DNA from: an uncultured Actinomyces sp.
GTDB taxonomy: Bacteria > Actinomycetota > Actinomycetes > Actinomycetales > Actinomycetaceae
Reading direction: 5' to 3'
Assembly (NCBI GenBank): GCA_938030835.1
Contig: CALHID010000336.1
Coordinates: forward strand, 1-24,370
DNA: 24,370 nt
Shown: positions 6,680 to 13,763 of the stretch, piece after piece
Position numbering within the stretch: position 1 is the stretch's first letter
How the letters are laid out: each line of letters starts with the position of its first letter
Position numbers and translations under genes: made by a program
The notes under the pieces: model-generated
Told to the model about the DNA's origin: nothing
What the model saw: the letters and a program-made list of their open reading frames with translations, nothing else
Database searches by the model: none

Positions 6680-9124
6680 TCAGTGTGCGCGGCGCAGCCT
6701 CATAGAGTTGAGGACAACACACACCGAGGACATGGCCATCGCCGCGGAAGCGAGCATCGGGTTAAGAAGCCCGAAGATCGCGAGCGGAATCATGATGACG
6801 TTGTAGAAGAAAGCCCAGAAAAGGTTTTCTTTAATGACCTTGAGGGTCGCACGCGAAATACGAATTGCTGCGGCAGCCATTGTTGGATCTGAGCTCACCA
6901 GCGTCATATCCGCGACAGCGATCGCGCTATCCGCACCCGAACCCATGGCAATACCCAAGCCTTGAGTCGAGGCCTGTGCAAGAGCCGCAGCGTCATTAAC
7001 GCCGTCACCCACCATGGCTACCTGGTGGCCCTCTTCTTGAAGGCGCATCACGGCATCACGCTTGTCTTGGGGAAGAACTCCTGCAATAACCGAATCAATC
7101 CCCACCTGCGAGGCAACAAAGCGCGCTGCAGATTCGTGATCACCAGTGAGCAAGGTCGGAGTGATCCCCAAGGCCTTGAGCTGGGCAATCGCATCCTTCG
7201 ATGATTCTTTAACCGTATCGCGAACAACGAAAGCTCCAAGTAGCACTCCGTCGAGGTGCTCGGGAAGTTCACGCGTTTGTGGAGTGAGAGTTGCGGCAGG
7301 TGCTTGAGCGGAAGCAAGCCGACGCGAACGAACCTGCGGCTCGTAGCCCGCTGCCTTGACGATCTCTTCAAGCTGCGCGTCGCTGTAATCGTGCTTGAGG
7401 GTAATTCGAGCACTTTCAGTTGCCAGGTTAACCTGCGCATGAACGCCATCGAGCTTGCCCAGCTTGCGCTCAACCCTGCGGACGCAGGAGGCACAGGTCA
7501 TGCCGCCCACTGCCATGTCGACGATGATTCCGCCGTCCTCGTCCTCTTGCGTGGGCTGTGAGGCCTGCGCCGAGGCCGTATCACCGGCGGAGGAAGTTTC
7601 CTGCCAGCCCTCAACGCGTGCACTGGCAACGACTGTCGCTCCCGTGGCCTCGGCCTCGGAAATGGCGGAAAGTGCGGACGGGGGAAGGGGAATACCCAGC
7701 TCACGCAACCAGCTCACGCGGCCGGCCAGGAGAAGCGCGCCGTCCTCGCCAAGCGCGGAAACCCCAAGTCCGGGGTGGTTGCGCAGCTCGCGAACTGGGT
7801 GCGAGGAAAGTTCGCGCTCGCGGGCGGCGGCGGTCAGCGCACGGGCAATCGGGTGCTCCGAGGCCGACTCAAGCGAGGCGGTGACGCTCAGCACATCCTC
7901 GCTGGCCTGGGCATCGGGAGAATTCGCGCTTCCGTCGGGAAGGATGACGGACTCCAATGACATCGCGCCCTTGGTCAAAGTGCCGGTCTTATCAAGGAGG
8001 ATCGTATCGATACTGCGCGTACGCTCAAGGACCTCGGCTGAAGAAATGAGGATACCCATCTGCGCGGCCTTACCCGAACCCACAAGAAGGGCGGTTGGCG
8101 TAGCCAGACCAAGAGCGCAGGGGCAGGCAACAACCAGCACTGCAACGGCCGCCGTGATTGCGCTTTGAACGCCAGCTCCCGCAATGAGCCATCCCGCCAA
8201 AGTCAGAAGGGAAAGCACAATGATCGTTGGAACGAAGACCGAAGAAATACGGTCCGCAAGACGTTGGACGGGGGCCTTTGTTGCCTGGGCCTCGGTAATC
8301 ATCTGCCCGATGTGAGCCAGCTGAGTTTCGGATCCAACGGCGGTTGCGCGGACGATCAATGCTCCCGAGGTGTTGAGGGTCCCTCCGGTGACCGCGCTAC
8401 CAGGGGATACTTCACGGGGAAGAGATTCACCCGTCATGAGCGAGGTATCCAAAGCGCTGGAGCCCTCTTCGACGATGCCGTCGGTGGCGATCTTGTCGCC
8501 GGGGCGAACCTGGAAGAGGTCTCCGACGCGAAGTTCAGCTGCGGGGATGGTGCGGAACTGACGATCCGTGCCGCTTCCTTCAACGAGGATTGCATCCTTC
8601 GCGCCGAGTTCAAGAAGAGAACGCAAGGCATCACCGGAGTGGTAGCGCGTCCGTGCCTCCATCAGGCGGCCGGCTAGAAGGAAAGTAACGATTGCGCAGG
8701 CACCCTCGAAGTAGATTTCCGCGTGCGTTGCGTGGCTGCTCGCGGGGATGAGCGACATATGCATGCGCATGCCGATCATTCCTGCGCCGCCGAAAATCAG
8801 GGCGTACCACGACCATAGGCTCGATGCGATGACGCCAAGGGAGACCAGGGTATCCATGGTGGAAGAGCCGTGGCGGCCGGCCTGGAAGGCAGCGCGGTGG
8901 AATGGGGCCGCACCCCAGATCACGACGGGTAGCGAGGCGAAAGCGACGACCCACTGCCAGCCGGGGAACTGAAGTGGAGGAACCATGGACAGTCCCAGAA
9001 CGATGATGGTGAAGGGGAGGGTCACAAGGAAGCGGTTGCGTAGATCCGCGGCGCGGCGCAGCAGACCGTCTCCCAAGTGCTCGCTCTCAGTATCAGTTGA
9101 TGTGCGGTGAGTTTCGGTAGTCAT
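6680..9124 (-). CDS. copA: Copper-exporting P1B-type ATPase with internal HMA domain
   Basis: An 814-residue heavy-metal P-type ATPase that pumps Cu(I) out of the cytoplasm. Motifs in order: actuator TGES (231-234), membrane metal site CPC (334-336), phosphorylation site DKTGT with Asp378, SEHP (422-425) of the nucleotide-binding domain, TGD (660-662), GDGVND (706-711); about eight membrane segments. The second extracytoplasmic loop (113-134) is rich in Met and His. The N-terminus has no metal-binding domain: only about 30 residues precede the first membrane segment. Instead a complete HMA domain with GMTCASC (541-547) lies at about 534-598, between the last N-domain strand and the return to the P-domain, flanked by Ala/Ser/Gln/Glu-rich linkers. 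It is the last gene of csoR-copZ-copA, 71 bases after copZ, and should be copper-induced through CsoR. Confidence 0.96.
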   Translation of the reverse strand: MTTETHRTSTDTESEHLGDGLLRRAADLRNRFLVTLPFTIIVLGLSMVPPLQFPGWQWVVAFASLPVVIWGAAPFHRAAFQAGRHGSSTMDTLVSLGVIASSLWSWYALIFGGAGMIGMRMHMSLIPASSHATHAEIYFEGACAIVTFLLAGRLMEARTRYHSGDALRSLLELGAKDAILVEGSGTDRQFRTIPAAELRVGDLFQVRPGDKIATDGIVEEGSSALDTSLMTGESLPREVSPGSAVTGGTLNTSGALIVRATAVGSETQLAHIGQMITEAQATKAPVQRLADRISSVFVPTIIVLSLLTLAGWLIAGAGVQSAITAAVAVLVVACPCALGLATPTALLVGSGKAAQMGILISSAEVLERTRSIDTILLDKTGTLTKGAMSLESVILPDGSANSPDAQASEDVLSVTASLESASEHPIARALTAAARERELSSHPVRELRNHPGLGVSALGEDGALLLAGRVSWLRELGIPLPPSALSAISEAEATGATVVASARVEGWQETSSAGDTASAQASQPTQEDEDGGIIVDMAVGGMTCASCVRRVERKLGKLDGVHAQVNLATESARITLKHDYSDAQLEEIVKAAGYEPQVRSRRLASAQAPAATLTPQTRELPEHLDGVLLGAFVVRDTVKESSKDAIAQLKALGITPTLLTGDHESAARFVASQVGIDSVIAGVLPQDKRDAVMRLQEEGHQVAMVGDGVNDAAALAQASTQGLGIAMGSGADSAIAVADMTLVSSDPTMAAAAIRISRATLKVIKENLFWAFFYNVIMIPLAIFGLLNPMLASAAMAMSSVCVVLNSMRLRRAH

Positions 9125-9160
9125 TCTGAGCGATTCTGTCGTGTGTGGTTCATGGGATAC

Positions 9161-9186
9161 CCGGGGGCACCTGATGGCGCCCCCGG
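9161..9186 (-). other. GC-rich hairpin in the copZ-copA gap
   Basis: CCGGGGGC, 10-base loop, GCCCCCGG: a perfect 8-bp stem located just after the copZ stop and 36 bases before the copA start, with no T-tract. In an operon this placement suits partial termination or protection of the copZ 3' end, giving more chaperone than pump. Confidence 0.6.
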
Positions 9187-9195
9187 ATGAGGAGA

Positions 9196-9441
9196 TCAGA
9201 AATCGCGAGCGATTCCGACCAGTTCGAAGCCGGCCTCGGAAACAGCGTCACGCAGAGCGTTGTCATCGAGTTCGGTGTTGGTGACAACGGTGGCCTTAGA
9301 GGTTGCGCCGGAGTTGAGGATGACCTCGACGTTCAGGACGCCGGGGACCTCGCTCAGTTCTTCGGTGACAGATGCGACGCAGTGTCCGCAGGTCATTCCG
9401 TTGATTGAGAGTTCGACGGTACGATCAATTTCCTGTGCCAT
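9196..9441 (-). CDS. copZ: Copper chaperone, heavy-metal-associated domain protein
   Basis: An 81-residue cytoplasmic protein consisting of one ferredoxin-like HMA domain that binds Cu(I) and hands it to CopA. The metal site is INGMTCGHC with Cys18 and Cys21; the rest (SEVPGVLNVEVILNSG, then DDNALRDAVSEAGFE) follows the beta-alpha-beta-beta-alpha-beta pattern. The ATG at 9441 is preferred over an in-frame start 48 bases upstream because AAAGG lies just before it on the minus strand and family length is 65-80 residues. It sits between csoR (50-base gap) and copA, a standard copper operon order. Function is firmly predicted. Confidence 0.93.
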   Translation of the reverse strand: MAQEIDRTVELSINGMTCGHCVASVTEELSEVPGVLNVEVILNSGATSKATVVTNTELDDNALRDAVSEAGFELVGIARDF

Positions 9442-9491
9442 GATGGCGCCTTTCTTTGGTGGTGGAAAAGTGGAGAGACGTATGCGCACGC

Positions 9492-9776
9492 TTAGGACTT
9501 CACCAGTCGCGCGATTGCCTTTGTAGCTTCTTGGATCTTTTCGCGTCCTTCTTCTTCGCTGTGTTGAGCGGCGTGAAGAACGCAGTGATTCATGTGGTCT
9601 TCAAGGAGGCCTAATGCGACGGAGTCTAGAGCGGACTGCACTGCAGAGATTTGAGTGAGGACATCAATGCAATAGGTGTCCTCTGCAACCATGCGTTGCA
9701 ACCCCCTCAGCTGGCCTTCAATTCTGCGAAGGCGCTTGAGGTAGTGCTCGGTTTCTTCGGTATATCCGTGAGCCAT
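9492..9776 (-). CDS. csoR: Copper-sensing transcriptional repressor CsoR
   Basis: A 94-residue all-helical DUF156/CsoR-family repressor that leaves DNA when it binds Cu(I). The copper ligands Cys36 (DTYCID), His61 and Cys65 (DHMNHC) fall at the same residue numbers as I recall for the mycobacterial protein. The N-terminal helix has the usual KRLRRIEGQLRGLQRMV block. The ATG at 9776 is chosen because AAGGAGG stands six bases before it; an upstream in-frame extension runs back through the promoter and is not real. It is the first gene of csoR-copZ-copA, and a perfect palindrome in its promoter is the operator, so the operon is autoregulated. Confidence 0.97.
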   Translation of the reverse strand: MAHGYTEETEHYLKRLRRIEGQLRGLQRMVAEDTYCIDVLTQISAVQSALDSVALGLLEDHMNHCVLHAAQHSEEEGREKIQEATKAIARLVKS

Positions 9777-9798
9777 AGTGTTCCTCCTTGCGCTTCGA

Positions 9799-9827
9799 AA
9801 TATACCCCCGGGGGGTATATGCGTCAA
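9799..9827 (-). promoter_or_regulatory. Promoter of the csoR-copZ-copA operon
   Basis: On the minus strand TTGACG (9822-9827), exactly 17 bases, TATATT (9799-9804). This near-consensus sigma-A promoter is the best in the window. Its spacer is filled by the CsoR palindrome. The 5' leader is about 15-20 nt and contains AAGGAGG. Confidence 0.9.
9800..9820. promoter_or_regulatory. CsoR operator
   Basis: ATATACCCCC-G-GGGGGTATAT, a perfect 21-base palindrome. A C-run/G-run flanked by TAT is the known shape of CsoR boxes. It overlaps the -10 and covers nearly the whole spacer, so a bound repressor would block polymerase. It also lies 100 bases upstream of the divergent hydrolase at 9920. Confidence 0.93.
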
Positions 9828-9919
9828 TAGGAAATAAAGATGAGGAAACTCTCGTTGAGCCAATCTGGACGCAGATGCACGTCAGGGGGCTTAGGCTTGC
9901 ACCAAGGGAAGGAGAGGTC

Positions 9920-11317
9920 ATGAGACGACAACACCACCGCTCGTATTACGCACGGCGTCGTGTGCCGGGCTCTTTTACTTCCCTCTACCTGCGTGCGAAA
10001 GTGATCCCGCTTGCACCCAAACTGTTCTCTGCGCTCGCGGTTGCGGGGGCCTCGACACTGGGATTTCTTCCAGCGGATATTCGCTCACGTCTGCGGATGG
10101 AGTCGGATCGTCTGGGTGAACAGGTATCAGAACAATCCCAATCGATCTTCTTCCGGGACCCCGGGTTGGACACGCTCTTCGTACGCGTTCTCTGTGGCAT
10201 CGCTGGCAGTGCCGGGAAAATCGTTCACGCAGCAGCGGCACTGGACTCTGTCATTGGATTGGATCGCACAGGCAAACTTCAACGCTTGGCGCAGGTGACG
10301 CCTCGTGATGGCTTTGAAGCTCTGATGGCGGGAATGCTCATTGCCGGTACTTCGCTGGGGCAAATGACCGGTGGAACCGCACATGCAGATAAGTATTTTG
10401 ATTCTGATGGTGGCCAGGATTTTATTGAGATTCCAGGGCGGCCGCGTTCTCAGGTCAAGCGTCTTTGGGCGCCGCGCTCGCTTCAAGACATGGCAGCGGA
10501 TATCGATGACATGTACTGGGCTGGAACCTATGGGCAGTCCATCAAAATCACGCGCGTAGGCCAGGGGGAGACACGGCGTTGGCTCGTTTCAATTCCCGGA
10601 ACACAGCACTTTGATACTCCATCAACTCCCAACCCGGCAGACATGGAGGCCAATATTCGAGAGGCATTGGGAATGCCCTCGTCTATGCGCGCGGGGATTA
10701 TTCTGGCACTTCACCAGGCGATGAGCGAAGAAGGAGTCGATCCCGAAGGCTTTGCTACGGAGCCAGTGATGCTTGCCGGTCATTCTCAGGGCGGTCTGAT
10801 CGCAGTGAATTTGGGAAGCCTATCTGCGCAGGAAACAGGAATTGATGTTCGTGCGATTCTTGCCATGGGAGCTCCCGCCAGGCGAACACGAATTCGTCCG
10901 GATGTTGTCATGGTTGATATTGCTCACGACCAGGATGTTGTTCCGTCTACTGATGGAACACCGGCTCGTGCTCCCGACCATCGGATCATGGTGGGACGAA
11001 AGCTCATTCAGCCACGACTGCGCGCCCTGTACTATGCGCACTCATCGTCGACGTACACCGAAACGGTGGGACACCTTGAGCGTCGCAGTGCCATCACTCA
11101 GTGGGATCGAGTCGGGCAAGCGGTGCGCACGCTCCAAGCGATGCTCCCACAGGGCGATGAGCCTACCCGCGTGCGCATCTATGACGTCTGGCAAGAGCTC
11201 GATGACCCAAATTCGGGGGTTTGGTCGCGGGTGAAGGGTATCTATTCTCGGCAACTCACCAGTAATGCACAAGAGACTGATGACAATCACGATGGGGTGA
11301 CGCATGGAAGCGAATAG
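9920..11317 (+). CDS. GHSQGG-type alpha/beta serine hydrolase (paralogue A)
   Basis: A 465-residue putative lipase/esterase. The N-terminus is strongly basic (MRRQHHRSYYARRR) and is followed by a hydrophobic stretch (28-51), possibly a signal anchor; further non-polar stretches lie at about 91-113 and 135-148. The hydrolase core starts near 198: RRWLVSIPGTQHF (219-231), nucleophile GHSQGG with Ser289, HDQDVVP with Asp339, YYAHSSSTYT with candidate His374. The same motif series with the same Ser-Asp spacing of 50 residues occurs in the hydrolase at 13760, so the two are paralogues. The ATG at 9920 follows AAGGAGAGG directly; a longer frame upstream begins with TTG in the csoR promoter and is rejected. 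It overlaps the next gene by 14 bases. The substrate is unknown. Confidence 0.85.
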   Translation: MRRQHHRSYYARRRVPGSFTSLYLRAKVIPLAPKLFSALAVAGASTLGFLPADIRSRLRMESDRLGEQVSEQSQSIFFRDPGLDTLFVRVLCGIAGSAGKIVHAAAALDSVIGLDRTGKLQRLAQVTPRDGFEALMAGMLIAGTSLGQMTGGTAHADKYFDSDGGQDFIEIPGRPRSQVKRLWAPRSLQDMAADIDDMYWAGTYGQSIKITRVGQGETRRWLVSIPGTQHFDTPSTPNPADMEANIREALGMPSSMRAGIILALHQAMSEEGVDPEGFATEPVMLAGHSQGGLIAVNLGSLSAQETGIDVRAILAMGAPARRTRIRPDVVMVDIAHDQDVVPSTDGTPARAPDHRIMVGRKLIQPRLRALYYAHSSSTYTETVGHLERRSAITQWDRVGQAVRTLQAMLPQGDEPTRVRIYDVWQELDDPNSGVWSRVKGIYSRQLTSNAQETDDNHDGVTHGSE

Positions 11318-11909
11318 ATCACTCAAGCGGATCTTGGGAATGATGAATGGCTCTGCGCTCCAGCGCATCTCGGACGATATCCCACGGATTTCGAATCCCC
11401 TGGGCCTTGCCGCTATGGGAATCGCAACGCTTGGAGTGGGAGCTGCACTTACGCGTCTGCGGCCAAGCGATAGGGAAGGACGTTCTCAGCGCTTCGCCCG
11501 CATGATCGAGGCAAGGCTTCGCGCAACCCTAGAAAAGCAGGTTGCGCGGGGTGAGTACGGCAATGTGAATTCCGCTCCATGGGATGTCGACCGCTGTGAG
11601 GTTCAGGTTAACGAAGGCTTTGGGAAACCAACCATGGTTTGCTTCACTGTAGTGATGACGGCTGGCACCGAAGAGCTAGCGGAAGACCTTCGTGCGCGTG
11701 CTGCGCAGGGTTTACTTGCTGCAGCGGTAGAAGCAGCCTGGCGTAATCCCGAAATTGCACCGATTGTCATTGAAGGCAAGCTGCAAAGCGGTGATCAGGA
11801 AATCGCTGACATGCGCGCTTTGGGTTACTCTTCCCTGCAGGTACGCCCCGAAGAGCTCTTTGAACGCTTGGGGGCACCCGCATTTGATAGTGGCTGGAGG
11901 CCCGTCTAA
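11304..11909 (+). CDS. Hypothetical protein overlapping the hydrolase gene
   Basis: A 201-residue protein that I do not recognise. It has a basic start (MEANRSLKR), one non-polar segment NPLGLAAMGIATLGVGAALT (31-50) that could be a membrane helix or buried helix, then a charged region (52-82) and a compact alpha/beta part (about 85-200) with VDRCEVQVNEGFGKPTMVCF, a long Ala/Glu-rich helix (123-146) and QVRPEELFERLGAP near the end. Its start lies inside the end of the hydrolase gene (14-base overlap), so translation is almost certainly coupled and the product is likely a dedicated partner of that enzyme (chaperone, anchor or inhibitor; inference only). No homologous gene accompanies the second hydrolase. 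It ends 7 bases before the convergent purB stop. Confidence 0.75.
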   Translation: MEANRSLKRILGMMNGSALQRISDDIPRISNPLGLAAMGIATLGVGAALTRLRPSDREGRSQRFARMIEARLRATLEKQVARGEYGNVNSAPWDVDRCEVQVNEGFGKPTMVCFTVVMTAGTEELAEDLRARAAQGLLAAAVEAAWRNPEIAPIVIEGKLQSGDQEIADMRALGYSSLQVRPEELFERLGAPAFDSGWRPV

Positions 11910-11916
11910 ACCAGCG

Positions 11917-13383
11917 TTACTCTGCGCTGATCCAATCGACCATATCTGGTGCATAACCCGTGTAGGTCTCAGGAGTGAGCTCCATGAGTCGCTGCTTCTG
12001 GTCTTCGGGCAAATCCAAAGTAGATACAAACTCACGTAGACGCTGGATATCAATATCGTGTCCGCGCGTCAGTTCCTTCATGCGCTCGTAGGGGTTCTCC
12101 ATGCCGTCGCGTCCCTCAAGGGAGGCAAGACGCATGACCTGCTGGATGGCCTCGGAAAGAACTTCGGGATGCTGTGCCAATTCCTCAGCCATGACCCGTG
12201 AATTCAGTTCGATTCCCTCTAAACCGCGGGTCAAATTATCGATCGCAACAAGCGAGTGCCCCAAAGCCACCCCGATATTGCGCTGAGTTGAGGAATCCGT
12301 CAGATCGCGCTGAAGCCTTGATGTCACCAGAGTCTGAGCAAGGGTTTCCAACAGCGCGCAGGAAATCTCAAAGTTAGCCTCCGCGTTCTCAAATCGAATG
12401 GGGTTGACCTTATGCGGCATTGTCGAAGAGCCGGTCGACCCTTGCGCACCAAGCTTTTGGTGGAAATAACCCAAAGAAATGTAGGTCCAGCAATCCGTCG
12501 AAAGATTGTGAGCGATGCGTCCGAAGCGCGAAATATCGCTGTAGAGCTCGCTTTGCCAGTCATGAGACTCGATCTGAGTCGTCAGCGGGTTCCAGGTCAG
12601 ACCAAGGCGCTCCACAAAATCCTTCGTAAGAAGCGGCCAGGGAACTTGGGGCAGAGCAACGCGGTGAGCAGCCCAAGTTCCAGTGGCTCCGTTCATCTTG
12701 CCCAAGTATTCCGCGTCTTCAATTCGTGACAGCTGGCGAGAGAGGCGATAGGCGAAAACTGCCAATTCCTTACCCATAGTGACCGGAGTTGCCGGCTGAC
12801 CGTGGGTGCGCGCAAGCATCGGAACAGCCGCGCCATTTTGAGCCAATTCAAGAAGTCGCGAGTACAGCGCCTGTGCACGAGGCAACCACACTTGGCGAAC
12901 GGCAGCTTGAACATTGAGCGCATACGAGAGGTTATTGATGTCCTCTGAGGTCGCAAAAATATGGACCAGTGGACGAAGCGAGGGAAGTACGGTGTCTGGT
13001 CCGAGAACATCGCGAGCTGCCTCAAGGCGATGATCAATGTAGTACTCGACTGCCTTCACATCGTGGCGGGTCTCGGCTTCAATCTGGGCAAGTTCGGCAA
13101 TGGAATCCGCGTTGAAATTCTGAGGAAGTGCACGCAGGTAGTCCAATTCGGCATCAGAAATTTCGGGTGCGTGAGCGATGATGCCCCGTCGCAGCAACTC
13201 AATCATCCACTCAATCTCGACAAAATTTCGGGTTCGATTGAGTGCAGCTTCAGAAAGGTACTGAGTCAGTTCCTGGGTTTGAGGGCGGTAGCGACCGTCC
13301 AGCGGAGAGAGCGCCTGGCCAGTTTCTGCTAGGTCTGCGTATCCCATTTCGGGCGAAAACATGGATCCTTGCTGCGAAGTCAT
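11917..13383 (-). CDS. purB: Adenylosuccinate lyase
   Basis: A 488-residue enzyme of the fumarase/aspartase superfamily. It cleaves SAICAR to AICAR and adenylosuccinate to AMP in purine synthesis, acting as a cytoplasmic tetramer. Visible marks: SPLDGRY (26-32), the catalytic-His block ARTHGQPATP (191-200) and the superfamily signature GSSTMPHKVNPIRFEN (318-333) with its mobile catalytic serine. The SPLDGRY opening and the length match the E. coli-like PurB branch. The first ATG is at 13383; a second in-frame ATG at 13362 has AAGGA before it and could be the true start. It lies on the minus strand between the two paralogous hydrolase units. No terminator is visible in the 7-base gap to the convergent gene. 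Confidence 0.97.
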   Translation of the reverse strand: MTSQQGSMFSPEMGYADLAETGQALSPLDGRYRPQTQELTQYLSEAALNRTRNFVEIEWMIELLRRGIIAHAPEISDAELDYLRALPQNFNADSIAELAQIEAETRHDVKAVEYYIDHRLEAARDVLGPDTVLPSLRPLVHIFATSEDINNLSYALNVQAAVRQVWLPRAQALYSRLLELAQNGAAVPMLARTHGQPATPVTMGKELAVFAYRLSRQLSRIEDAEYLGKMNGATGTWAAHRVALPQVPWPLLTKDFVERLGLTWNPLTTQIESHDWQSELYSDISRFGRIAHNLSTDCWTYISLGYFHQKLGAQGSTGSSTMPHKVNPIRFENAEANFEISCALLETLAQTLVTSRLQRDLTDSSTQRNIGVALGHSLVAIDNLTRGLEGIELNSRVMAEELAQHPEVLSEAIQQVMRLASLEGRDGMENPYERMKELTRGHDIDIQRLREFVSTLDLPEDQKQRLMELTPETYTGYAPDMVDWISAE

Positions 13384-13519
13384 GTCTTAATCATCTCAGA
13401 CCGAGGCCGCGCTGCCACGGGACCACGTTTTGAAACCTTGTATTCACACACAGTCGTGACGGGTTATCGGTGTTTTCCACAGAAATTCTGATGCGTCTGA
13501 AGCGAGAAGAGCGTCTTCA

Positions 13520-13525
13520 TACTCT
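13520..13525 (+). promoter_or_regulatory. Possible -10 element before the WXG100-like gene
   Basis: TACTCT followed by seven bases and ATG at 13533. There is no Shine-Dalgarno sequence near this ATG, so a leaderless start is possible. No clear -35. Confidence 0.3.
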
Positions 13526-13532
13526 GACACGT

Positions 13533-13763
13533 ATGTGGATGTTCACGGTATGTCAGTCGCTTCAGGTAATAGCAGACAATTGTGCGGATATTGCCGCAAC
13601 AATGAATGAATTTTCTCTGTCGTCATGGACTGGAAACGGAAGTGAAGCTGCGCGCGCGGAAATTGAGCAAATTGCAAAGGCATCGAATTCTTGGTCCGCA
13701 CTCGCATCGCAGCTGAAAGAACTCGCACAACTGGAAATGGCAAGTCTGGAGGGACAGTCATGA
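13533..13763 (+). CDS. Small WXG100-like protein
   Basis: A 76-residue protein (from the ATG at 13533) predicted as two helices joined by a turn: CQSLQVIADNCADIAATMNEF, then the turn SLSSWTGNGSEAAR with a W-T-G motif, then a second helix to the end. This is the layout of the WXG100/EsxA-B family, whose members are exported as helical hairpin dimers by type VII systems. The W lies about 32 residues from this start. Longer forms from ATG 13491 (90 aa) or GTG 13470 (97 aa) are possible; their extra residues are highly charged and lack a good ribosome-binding site. No YxxxD/E export signal is visible. Its TGA overlaps the ATG of the hydrolase (ATGA at 13760-13763), so the two proteins are made in step and may pair. 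Confidence 0.68.
   Translation: MWMFTVCQSLQVIADNCADIAATMNEFSLSSWTGNGSEAARAEIEQIAKASNSWSALASQLKELAQLEMASLEGQS

Noticed and set aside
7455..8168. Open frame of 237 codons antisense to copA
   Set aside because: Ser/Ala/Arg-rich low-complexity translation, typical shadow of a GC-rich gene; no start signals.
9788..9919. N-terminal extension of hydrolase A back to a TTG at 9788
   Set aside because: It runs through the CsoR palindrome and promoter; a strong ribosome-binding site supports the ATG at 9920.
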